Positions 28,101 through 36,491 of a stretch of DNA of 64,000 nt are shown in pieces. The stretch is from Lacipirellula limnantheis (GTDB lineage: Bacteria; Planctomycetota; Planctomycetia; Pirellulales; Lacipirellulaceae), in assembly GCF_007746075.1 (NCBI RefSeq), contig NZ_CP036339.1, forward strand, positions 3,377,786 to 3,441,785, given 5' to 3'. A program made the translations under genes and the position numbers. The stretch's first letter is position 1; each line of letters starts with the position of its first letter. A model generated the notes under the pieces. The model did no database searches. It saw nothing but the letters and a program-made list of their open reading frames with translations, and was not told where the DNA came from.

Positions 28101-28511
28101 GGGAGCAGAGCGAAACCAGACGGCTTGGGGATCTATTTCCGGAAGCCGTGGTCATTTTAGAGCTCCAAACTATCGCTCCGTAAGCTCCCATGTCCCGCCC
28201 TGAGTCGTCCTGTGGGGGCCGCACGGTCTCGGTTCTTTTAAGATCCTTCGTCGCCGGGCTCGGAATCCCGTAGGGTTTATCATTTCGCAGGGATGCGGGG
28301 GCCGTGCCTTGCTTTCATTGCAGTCAACGCCGACATAAAATAGCCAGCGCTCGGTGATGACGCCCCCTGATGCGTCGGAAAAATCCGGCAACCCGCATCG
28401 CAAGGGCGTCAGCCTCCAGTTCGTAGAATCATCGCTTGGCCCCTTTTCTTCGTGCAGACCGACAAACGAGTGGTTCATCACTACCGGCCGTCTCCGCCGA
28501 CGAAACGCGCT
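28101..28511. other. Intergenic region upstream of the DUF1553/DUF1501 operon
   Basis: About 410 bases with the presumed promoter of the operon. No motif identified. Confidence 0.35.
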
Positions 28512-31127
28512 ATGTGGCGAGTGCCGATATTACTGTTCATCGTGCAGTTTCCGGCTCAGCTCTGGGCGGCCGACAACGCTGCGGATGCGGTCCAATTTGA
28601 AACGCATGTGCGGCCCATCCTGAAGGCCAACTGCTGGCATTGCCACGGCGAAGCCGAGGAGGTGAAGGGATCGCTCGACGCCCGCTTGGTGCGGACTTTA
28701 CTGCAGGGCGGCGATTCAGGACCGGCAATCACGCGTGGCGATCATGTCGGAAGTCTGCTCTACCATCGCGTCGTGGCTGGCGACATGCCGCCGGGCGAGA
28801 AGAAGCTCACGGCGGCAGAGATCGAAGTCCTCGCGCGCTGGATCGACCAGGGCGCGAACACTGACCGAGTGGAGCCTGCGTCGCTGCCGACGGGACCCGT
28901 GATTGGCGACGATGAACGGAGTCACTGGTCGTTTCAGCCGGTCAGGCGGCCGGTGGTTCCGGAAGTTCGCCATCCCGCACTTGTACGTTCCCCGATCGAT
29001 GCATTTCTGCTCGCAGGTCTAGAAGTAAAAGGATTAAGCTTCGGCGCTGAGGCCGATCGGCCAACGCTCATCAGGCGGCTCTATTTCGACCTGACCGGAT
29101 TGCCGCCATCGCCATCGGCCGTTGAGCAGTTTGTGCACGATCGTGCGCCCGACGCCTACGAGCGACTTGTCGACCAGCTCCTGGGCTCGCCCGCCTACGG
29201 AGAGCATTGGGGACGGCATTGGCTCGACGTCGTCGGCTATGCCGACAGCAATGGCTACAGTGAGTTGGATTCCCCCCGCAAGTGGGCCTTCCGATATCGC
29301 GACTATGTGATCCGCTCGCTTAACGGCGACAAACCTTGGAATGATTTTCTCGTCGAACAGCTCGCCGGCGACGAGCTCTTGCCGCAGCCGCTTGAGAATC
29401 TTACCGCTGCCCAGGCTGATCAGCTGATTGCCACGGGGATGTTGCGTATGGGCCCCGACGGCACCAGCGACGGCGCCGTCGATCAGAATCTCGCCAGGAA
29501 CGAAGTGATCGCCAATACGATCAAGATCGTCTCAACCTCTGTATTGGGGCTTACGGTCGCGTGTGCTCAGTGCCACGATCATCGTTACGATCCGATCTCG
29601 CAGGCGGACTACTATGGTCTCCGCGCGATCTTCGAGCCAGCGTTTGACTGGAAAAACTGGCGATCGCCTGACGCACGGCTTGTCAGCCTGTGGACCGATG
29701 AAACTCGCAAGCAAGCGGCCGCAGCGGAGGCCGATCTGCAGGAGATTGACCGTCAGCGCCATGCAGAACTTGATCAGATCGTGAACCAGACGTTCGAACG
29801 CGAGCTGGCGAAGTTGCCGACTGAAATGCAATCTGCCGCACGATTAGCCCACGATACTGCGGCGGACAAACGCAGCAACGCGCAATTAGAACTGATCAAG
29901 CAGCACCCGTTTCTCAATGTCGATCGCAGCACCGTCTACCTCTATCTGCCCGATCGGTTGACGGAGTTCAATAAGCGGTGGGACGACTGCGCCGAAACGG
30001 CGGCGAAGAAAAAGCCTGCCGACGATTTCGTTCAGTGTTTGACCGAAATCCCCGGCCAGATTCCCGCCACCAAATTGTTCGCCCGCGGAGACTTCAACTC
30101 TCCCAAACAGGACATTGCCCCCGGCGAGTTGACGGTACTCAACGCGCAAGACTTCTCAATCGCGTCTGACGATCCGCAACTTGCGACCAGCGGGCGACGA
30201 CTTGCTTACGCCCGTCATCTGACGGACGGCCGCCATCCGCTGGTGGCCCGCGTCCTGGTGAACCGGTTTTGGTTGAACCATTTCGGCCGTGGCTTAGTCA
30301 CCACGCCGGCCGATTTCGGCGCCCTTGGCCAGCCGCCGTCGCACCCGGAATTGCTCGATTGGTTAGCCGACGACTTCATGGCCGGCGGCTGGAAACTTAA
30401 ACGACTCCATCGCATGATCGTCACGTCGACCGCTTATCGGCAATCTTCCGAGCACCGGGCGGAGCTCGACGCCGTCGATCCTGAAAATCGGCTCCTCGGC
30501 CGCATGCCCGCGCGACGGCTTCAAGCCGAAATGCTACGCGACGCACTGCTGGCTACTTCTGGCAGGCTCTCCGCTAAAATGTTTGGCCCGCCTGTACCAA
30601 TAACCCCTGACGACGTGGGGCAAGTCGTGGTCGGCGCCGATACCCGCGATTCGTCCGGCCGGCCCACGGGCAAGGTGGTGGACCTGGGCGAAGATGAATT
30701 CCGCCGCAGCATTTACGTGCAAGTGCAGCGCTCAAAGCCGCTCGGGTTGCTGGAAACGTTCGACGCACCCACGATGTCGCCGAATTGCGAGCAACGCGCG
30801 AGTTCCACGAACGCCCCGCAATCGTTGATGCTCATGAACAACGCCTTCGTGCTGCAACAAGCCGATGAGATGGCCGAGCGAATCGAGCGGGAAGTCGGCG
30901 CCGATCTGTCCGCGCAATTCCAGCGAGCGTGGCAAATGGCCTACTGCCGTGCGCCATCCGCGAGCCAGTTGCAGGCCGGACTCGAATTTCTCGGCGCGCA
31001 AGCCGCGATCATCGCCGCCAATCCGGCAGCCGACCCCCCAGCCGAGCCGTCCACACCCAGTCAAGTCGCCTTGTCGAATCTATGTCAGGCCCTGGTCATG
31101 TCGAACGGCTTTCTTTACGTGGACTAG
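28512..31127 (+). CDS. DUF1549/DUF1553 protein with planctomycete cytochrome c domain
   Basis: 871 residues from MWRVPILLFIVQFPAQLWAA, a signal peptide; a GTG 60 bases upstream is an alternative start. The mature N-terminus is a planctomycete cytochrome c (PSCyt1-type) domain: FETHVRPILKANCWHCHGEA with one haem-binding C-W-H-C-H motif, and a distal Met in GDMPPGEKKL. DUF1549 follows (PIDAFLLAGLE, LIRRLYFDLTGLPP, HWGRHWLDVVGYADSNGY) with a second C-A-Q-C-H motif (LTVACAQCHDHRYDP). DUF1553 makes up the C-terminal third (ARVLVNRFWLNHFGRGLVTT, AEMLRDALL). The function is not established; a periplasmic redox role is likely. The DUF1501 gene starts three bases after its stop. Confidence 0.9.
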   Translation: MWRVPILLFIVQFPAQLWAADNAADAVQFETHVRPILKANCWHCHGEAEEVKGSLDARLVRTLLQGGDSGPAITRGDHVGSLLYHRVVAGDMPPGEKKLTAAEIEVLARWIDQGANTDRVEPASLPTGPVIGDDERSHWSFQPVRRPVVPEVRHPALVRSPIDAFLLAGLEVKGLSFGAEADRPTLIRRLYFDLTGLPPSPSAVEQFVHDRAPDAYERLVDQLLGSPAYGEHWGRHWLDVVGYADSNGYSELDSPRKWAFRYRDYVIRSLNGDKPWNDFLVEQLAGDELLPQPLENLTAAQADQLIATGMLRMGPDGTSDGAVDQNLARNEVIANTIKIVSTSVLGLTVACAQCHDHRYDPISQADYYGLRAIFEPAFDWKNWRSPDARLVSLWTDETRKQAAAAEADLQEIDRQRHAELDQIVNQTFERELAKLPTEMQSAARLAHDTAADKRSNAQLELIKQHPFLNVDRSTVYLYLPDRLTEFNKRWDDCAETAAKKKPADDFVQCLTEIPGQIPATKLFARGDFNSPKQDIAPGELTVLNAQDFSIASDDPQLATSGRRLAYARHLTDGRHPLVARVLVNRFWLNHFGRGLVTTPADFGALGQPPSHPELLDWLADDFMAGGWKLKRLHRMIVTSTAYRQSSEHRAELDAVDPENRLLGRMPARRLQAEMLRDALLATSGRLSAKMFGPPVPITPDDVGQVVVGADTRDSSGRPTGKVVDLGEDEFRRSIYVQVQRSKPLGLLETFDAPTMSPNCEQRASSTNAPQSLMLMNNAFVLQQADEMAERIEREVGADLSAQFQRAWQMAYCRAPSASQLQAGLEFLGAQAAIIAANPAADPPAEPSTPSQVALSNLCQALVMSNGFLYVD

Positions 31128-31130
31128 TTC

Positions 31131-32630
31131 ATGGCAGCGTCCCACTTCAGCCGGCGTCATTTTCTCTCGCAGCAAGCCTTCGGGTTGGGCGGCCTCGCGC
31201 TCAACTGGCTGCTCGAACAGGATCGCGCCCGGGCGGCGCCGGCCAAGCCCCTCAACGAGCGGACTTCGTTCGCCCTGCATCCCCGGCCACCCGCGCGCGA
31301 GCCGCACGCCACGGCGATGATTTCGATGTTTATGCAAGGAGGCCCGAGCCACCTCGACCTCTTTGACCCCAAGCCCGAGCTAACCAGACGTCATCTGCAG
31401 AATTTCACAGGAGAGATTAAATACGACGACACGGCCGGCGCCAGTACCAAGCTCTTCGCCAGCCCGTGGAAGTTCCGCAAGCACGGTCAGTGCGGTATGG
31501 AACTGAGCGAACTCGTGCCGCACTTAGGCGCTGTTGCCGATGACATCTGCCTGATTCGCTCGATGAAGACGGGCGTCAACAACCACGATCAGTCGATCAA
31601 CGCCCTGAATACTGGAGAAATTCTCCCCGGTCGCCCGTCGTTGGGATCTTGGCTCGCCTACGCGCTAGGATGTGAGACGCAGAACTTGCCCGCGTTCACC
31701 GCACTCACCGATCCCGGGGGCTTGCCGGTGGGCGGCGTCAACAACTGGCAGAACGGCTGGTTGCCGTCGCTCTACCAGGGAACCGTAATTCGCCCCCAGG
31801 AGCCGCGGATTCTGAATCTCGATCCGCCGCAGCGCCTACAAGGCCAAGCCCAACAGCGATTGCTCTCCTACCTCGACGCGATCAACCGCGAACATCTCGC
31901 GGCTCATTCGAACGAGTGGGACCTCGCCGCGCGCATCGAAAGCTACGAGCGGGCCGCCCGCATGCAGGTCGCTGCCAAGGACGTGCTCGATCTTTCTCGT
32001 GAGAGCGCCGCGATCCACAAGCTCTATGGAATCGACGAACCCGCAACGCGCGAGTTCGGCACGCGCTGCCTCATCGCTCGGCGGCTGGTGGAGCGCGGCG
32101 TGCGTTTTGTTCAAATCTTCACCGGCAATCAAACGTGGGATCATCACAACGGCATCGAAAAATCTCTGCCGGAAATCTGTCGGATGACCGACAAGCCCTC
32201 GGCCGCGCTCGTCGCCGATCTCAAACAGCGCGGCCTACTCGATACTACGCTGGTCCACTGGGGCGGCGAGATGGGCCGCTTGCCTGTCATTGAAAATGAG
32301 AACAACGTCGGCCGCGACCACAATACCTACGGATTCAGCATGTGGCTCGCCGGCGGCGGCGTTCAGGGAGGCTGCGTTCACGGCGCCACGGATGAGCTGG
32401 GCCACCATGCCGTCCAGGACATCGTCACCCACCACGACTACCACGCGACGCTGCTGCACCTTTTTGGCCTCGACCCGCGGCAAGTCTCCTTCCCTCGCAC
32501 CACCGGAGTCGGCGCGCTGCTCGATGGCCAGAATGGGGATGTCGTCAATGCCATCCTCAAGTCACCATGCCGCCGCGTTCGGCAAGAGAATCTGTCGCGT
32601 CACGTCTCGCAAATTCATCCGTCGGCCTAA
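31131..32630 (+). CDS. DUF1501 protein, Tat-exported
   Basis: 499 residues. The N-terminus SRRHFLSQQAFGLGG is a twin-arginine signal. DUF1501 features follow: ISMFMQGGPSHLDLFDPKP, DDICLIRSMKTG, NHDQSINALNTGE, GWLPSLYQGT, RHLVERGVRFVQ-like RRLVERGVRFVQIF, and VHWGGEMGR then HHDYHATLLHLFGLD. The fold is related to alkaline phosphatase/sulfatase enzymes (family knowledge). It is translationally close to the DUF1553 gene, a pairing typical of planctomycetes. The partner pair on the other strand (35016-38610) is a paralogous locus. Substrate unknown. Confidence 0.9.
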   Translation: MAASHFSRRHFLSQQAFGLGGLALNWLLEQDRARAAPAKPLNERTSFALHPRPPAREPHATAMISMFMQGGPSHLDLFDPKPELTRRHLQNFTGEIKYDDTAGASTKLFASPWKFRKHGQCGMELSELVPHLGAVADDICLIRSMKTGVNNHDQSINALNTGEILPGRPSLGSWLAYALGCETQNLPAFTALTDPGGLPVGGVNNWQNGWLPSLYQGTVIRPQEPRILNLDPPQRLQGQAQQRLLSYLDAINREHLAAHSNEWDLAARIESYERAARMQVAAKDVLDLSRESAAIHKLYGIDEPATREFGTRCLIARRLVERGVRFVQIFTGNQTWDHHNGIEKSLPEICRMTDKPSAALVADLKQRGLLDTTLVHWGGEMGRLPVIENENNVGRDHNTYGFSMWLAGGGVQGGCVHGATDELGHHAVQDIVTHHDYHATLLHLFGLDPRQVSFPRTTGVGALLDGQNGDVVNAILKSPCRRVRQENLSRHVSQIHPSA

Positions 32631-33086
32631 TTCGTCGCCGCTGGCCCCTGGACCAGTTGACGTTCCATAAATAGGTCGTTTACAGGCATTCGTCTGCATC
32701 AGCCCAATGGCCCATGGTTCCCGTCCGGATCGTGTCACAACTCACGTCGGACTCCGAAGTGCAGAATGGCATCAGATGAAAGCTCGTCGGCACAACAGAG
32801 GTTCTATTGTTCGACGCCAACTTGAGTGCCGAGGCCTGTATTCCATGACAAATCGTCCCACTGCTTCGTCTTTGCGCCGGCGCGAGTCGACACTTACGGC
32901 CGGCGTTGCGATTCAGATACCAACAGGCTGTTTTTGAACGAGCAGTCTTATAGTTACGAGCCCGACCCGACGTGACGCGTCGCGACGTTGCTCCGTCGCT
33001 TGGGCGGATGCGAGACGGCCGCATCTGCCGTTGGCGGCACTCTCAAGTGTGTTCAGCCTTGCTGGCGCCGAACAGTGCGGCGTGAT
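32631..33086. other. Intergenic region between convergent genes
   Basis: About 455 bases. No gene, strong hairpin or repeat seen. Confidence 0.4.
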
Positions 33087-34676
33087 TCAACCTCTTGAAG
33101 CGCCCTTCCGGTCGAATGGCCGTCTCGCTCGGTACAGGAGGCCCGCGGCGGTAAGGGCGAGCGCCAGCGTCGTTGGTTCGGGGACACTCTCCAGTGGTAA
33201 CGCAGGACCGCCGAATTCAGTCTTCCAGATCGCCAAGTCGAATGCGTCCACGTCCGTGTCTGGGTCGGCGTTTCCTTGATGTCGCTGCGCATTCAGCGCT
33301 CCAAAGTTGCGTTGCCAGATGAGCACGTCGGCGCCGTCGATGACGCCATCGAAATTGAAATCGGCGTTGAAAGAAACGGGGTGCGCGTGGGGCGGAAGTT
33401 GATCGACAGTCAGCTGTGCGTGCTCGGCGCCGAATGCGTCGCCCCGAGACCGCGGAGTGAGCCCGGTTCCCTGCCCGACGCCGACGATCGCTCTGCCGCG
33501 CAGATCGGGAAGCGCGAAGGTCGAGACGCCGTCGCCCCCGTACGCCGACCCCAGGACTGAGAAGAGACCCGCGAAAGAGTTCGTCGGCAGCAACTGACCA
33601 TCGGCCAGCGCCCAGCCCGCCGGCGCGAAGCCGCCGGCGAAAAGGGCGACTTCGCCGAGAAATGGTTCGGCGGCCCCAAGACTCTCCGAAGGAAGATTTC
33701 CCTGAATACAGATGATGTAATTCAGCGTCAGGGACGGCTGCATGTTGTCGTAGGACTGGCCCTCCCCCCGAGGCAACGTGGCGAACGCAGGCGCGGGCAG
33801 CGTGTGCTGGTGGGTTGGCATGATGCTGTAGTCCATCGTCACCCCTTCCGATCCCGCCGTGGCAGCGAACGCGTGGGTCGGCCCGCTGCCGGCGGCGCCG
33901 ACATGGATCGGCGTTCGGCCGCGCAAGTCGGGGAGAGCTAGCGTCGCAATGCCATCGCCGCCGTAGCGATTAGACAAGATATTTAGCAAACCAAAGTTGG
34001 TGCTCACGGGAAGAATCTGCCCGTCGGCTGGCGCGAAGCCCCCGGGCGCCCCACTGCCGGCGAACAGGCGCACCTGACCATACCACGACGGGTCTTGCGG
34101 CGCCGTGGGCATGGGAACATTGCCTGTGAGCGCGACCGCGTAGTTGAGCGCCAGTGACGGCTGATAATTATTGAACGCCTGCGGCTCAAAGCCGGCGGGC
34201 ACCGTCGATCCGCCGCCAGGAACGTCGTGATTGTGCAACCGCAAATTTTGGAGCATCAGTACATCCGTCTCGGCGCCAAACGAGTCGCCGAGCGACCGAT
34301 TGGTGAGTCCGACTCCCGCGCCGCGATGTACCGCCGTCCGGCCCCGCAGGTCAGGCAGGGCGAAGGTCGAGAGACCGTCGCCGCCGTAAGCGGTCCCCAG
34401 CCGCTGGAAGAGATCGACGTTCTCATTGATCGTCAGGAGCCGCCCGTCGGCAAGCGCCCAGCCTGCCGGCGCAAAGCTGCCTGCGAACGGTACGACCTCG
34501 CCAAGTTCGTCGGAGCCCGTGACCCGCACGAGATAGTTCAGCGCCAGCGAGGGCTGCATGTTGTCGACGGGAGCGCCCAGGCCCGTAATTCCGCTAATTG
34601 CGCCAAAGGCGGGCGTGCTCAGCTTTAGTGTGAGCCCGGCGTACGCCGCCAGCCGTATCAAGGTGTGCCGCATCAT
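33087..34676 (-). CDS. PEP-CTERM protein with three phage tail-collar-like domains
   Basis: 529 residues from MMRHTLIRLAAYAGLTLKLS, a signal peptide; a TTG 45 bases upstream is less likely. Three copies of a tail-collar (Mdp-type, microcystin-dependent protein-like) unit follow. Each copy has the same order: QPSLALNYLVRVTG (or LNYAVALTG, LNYIICIQG), then PFAGSFAPAGWALADGRLL, then LGTAYGGDGLSTFALPDLRG and a G-x-G-L-T-x-R-S-x-G-D-x-F-G-A-E type end. The C-terminus has a dockerin-like module (NADFNFDGVIDGADVLIWQR and a second loop DPDTDVDAFDLAIWKTEFGG) and the sorting signal VPEPTTLALALTAAGLLYRARR. Tail-collar domains normally sit in phage tails and contractile injection fibres. Here they are on an exported, exosortase-type protein, so a surface or adhesive role is inferred. 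Confidence 0.88.
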   Translation of the reverse strand: MMRHTLIRLAAYAGLTLKLSTPAFGAISGITGLGAPVDNMQPSLALNYLVRVTGSDELGEVVPFAGSFAPAGWALADGRLLTINENVDLFQRLGTAYGGDGLSTFALPDLRGRTAVHRGAGVGLTNRSLGDSFGAETDVLMLQNLRLHNHDVPGGGSTVPAGFEPQAFNNYQPSLALNYAVALTGNVPMPTAPQDPSWYGQVRLFAGSGAPGGFAPADGQILPVSTNFGLLNILSNRYGGDGIATLALPDLRGRTPIHVGAAGSGPTHAFAATAGSEGVTMDYSIMPTHQHTLPAPAFATLPRGEGQSYDNMQPSLTLNYIICIQGNLPSESLGAAEPFLGEVALFAGGFAPAGWALADGQLLPTNSFAGLFSVLGSAYGGDGVSTFALPDLRGRAIVGVGQGTGLTPRSRGDAFGAEHAQLTVDQLPPHAHPVSFNADFNFDGVIDGADVLIWQRNFGALNAQRHQGNADPDTDVDAFDLAIWKTEFGGPALPLESVPEPTTLALALTAAGLLYRARRPFDRKGASRG

Positions 34677-35015
34677 CAGATTGTCGCGAACAGTTGAATT
34701 GACCGGCCCTTTCGTATCCAAAGTCTAGTTGGGCGGCGAGCGTTGATCAATTTAGCGCGGCCAAACTGGGCGTCACCTGCCGTCGGCGCTCGCAGGTTGC
34801 CACGGTTGACCGATGCTGAATCGGCCCGCGCTATCTGGCCGGTTTGTCCCGGGTCATCGGACTGTCGCCAGAATACCTCGCGCTCGGCATGAGGAAATCG
34901 CGGCCGCTTTTGCCATGGCTTGCCCTCCTGCGATTTCGCAGCGAAATCCTCACGCTTGCGCCGGCGCCAAGATCCGTTTCCTGGAACGGCGCCGCCCGTT
35001 TCGGCGACATGCCGG
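34677..35015. other. Intergenic region, nothing recognised
   Basis: About 340 bases between two leftward genes. GC-rich partial palindromes near 34950-35010 could form hairpins after the DUF1501 gene, but no T tract is seen. Confidence 0.35.
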
Positions 35016-36491
35016 CTACGCGATGATCTGATCGAGCACGTCGCCGCCGATGTCAGTGAGTCGGCGAATGCGGCCGCCGTAGTGGTAGGTTAACAGTTCA
35101 TCGTCGACGCCCAGAAGATCCAGGAGCGTCGCATGGACGTTTCGGATAGGGATCGGCTCCTCCGCGGCACAAAGGCTGAAATCGTCGGTCCCGCCGGCCG
35201 TGGCGCCCCCTTTGATATCGCCGCCGGCCATCCACATGCACAGCGCGTGGCCGTTGTGGTCACGGCCGACATTTTCCCCAACGCTCCCATTGACGAACGA
35301 CGTGCGTCCCATCTCGGAGGCCCACACGACGAGCGTTTCGTCGAGCAACCCTCGCTGCTTGAGGTCGGCCAGCAGGCCCGACACGGGTATATCCACCTCG
35401 CCGCTATGTTTGATCATGCCGTCTTTCACGTTGCCGTGATCATCCCAACTATCTTTGCCAATCTGCACGCCATGCAGGAGGAGCGTGTGGCGCACGCCCC
35501 GCTCGACGAGGCGGCGGGCCAGCAGGCATTGGCGTCCAAAGCCGGCGGTCTGCGGATGATCCAACCCGTAGAGGGCCATCGTCGCATCCGTTTCGCTGGA
35601 GAGATCGACGAGTTCGGGCGCGGCCGTCTGCATGCGGAATGCCAGTTCGTAGGCGCTGATGCGGGCCTCGAGTTCGTCGACTGCGCTTCCTTCGCTGAGA
35701 TGCCGGCGGTTAAGCCAAGCGAGCGCGTCGAACTCCTGCCGCTGCTGCGAGGCGCTCACGCCTTCCGGCCGCGCTAGATCGACGATCGGGGCGCCGCTGG
35801 GGCGCAGCAAGGCGCCTTGATAGGCGGCGGGCAGGTAGCCGTTGCTCCAGACTGCTGCGCCGTTGGTGGGCGCCCCGCGCGGGTCCTGAATGACGACGTA
35901 GCCCGGCAGATTCTGGTTCGCGCTGCCGAGGCCGTACTGTACCCACGAGCCGACCGACGGGCTTCCGGGAAACTGGCTCCCGGTGGCAACGTGGAGCGTT
36001 GCGGGGCCGTGATTCTGGTTGTCCACCATGATGCCGTGAATGAACGCGAGGTCGTCGACGTGCTTGGCGAGATGCGGAAACAACTCGGAGACATAGCGAC
36101 CCGACTGGCCATGCTGCCGGAACTTGAACGGGCTCCCCACGCATTGATGGGCAAAGGACAGACGCCCCTGCAATTCGCCGGAAGCGAACTTCGGAACGTG
36201 CGGAATCCGTTGGCCGTGGAACTCGTTCAGCTTCGGTTTGTATTCGAACGAATCCACTTGGCTGACGCCGCCGCACATGAACAGCATGATGCAATTCTTG
36301 GCCTTGCGGCGAAACCGGGGCGCCTTGACGGCCAGAGGGTCGACGACGCCCGCAGCGGCGCGCGATTCGCGTGCGAGGAGGTCGCACAGCGCGAGCCCGC
36401 CGAAGCCGTTGAACATCTGACCGAGAAATGCCCGGCGGCTGTGACAATGCCCGTGCGACCGCAGCGCGTGTCTAAAGGAATTAGTGGACAT
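35016..36491 (-). CDS. DUF1501 protein, Tat-exported (second locus)
   Basis: 491 residues from MSTNSFRHALRSHGHCHSRR. SRRAFLGQMFNGFGGLALC is a twin-arginine signal. DUF1501 features are MLFMCGGVSQVDSFEYKPKL, ELFPHLAKHVDDLAFIHGIM, NHGPATLHVATG, LLARRLVERGVRHTLLLHG and VVWASEMGR, followed by GRDHNGHALCMWMAGG. Its ATG lies 11 bases inside the upstream DUF1553 gene (ATGTCCACTAA), so translation is coupled. It is related to but clearly diverged from the 31131 protein. Substrate unknown. Confidence 0.9.
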   Translation of the reverse strand: MSTNSFRHALRSHGHCHSRRAFLGQMFNGFGGLALCDLLARESRAAAGVVDPLAVKAPRFRRKAKNCIMLFMCGGVSQVDSFEYKPKLNEFHGQRIPHVPKFASGELQGRLSFAHQCVGSPFKFRQHGQSGRYVSELFPHLAKHVDDLAFIHGIMVDNQNHGPATLHVATGSQFPGSPSVGSWVQYGLGSANQNLPGYVVIQDPRGAPTNGAAVWSNGYLPAAYQGALLRPSGAPIVDLARPEGVSASQQRQEFDALAWLNRRHLSEGSAVDELEARISAYELAFRMQTAAPELVDLSSETDATMALYGLDHPQTAGFGRQCLLARRLVERGVRHTLLLHGVQIGKDSWDDHGNVKDGMIKHSGEVDIPVSGLLADLKQRGLLDETLVVWASEMGRTSFVNGSVGENVGRDHNGHALCMWMAGGDIKGGATAGGTDDFSLCAAEEPIPIRNVHATLLDLLGVDDELLTYHYGGRIRRLTDIGGDVLDQIIA

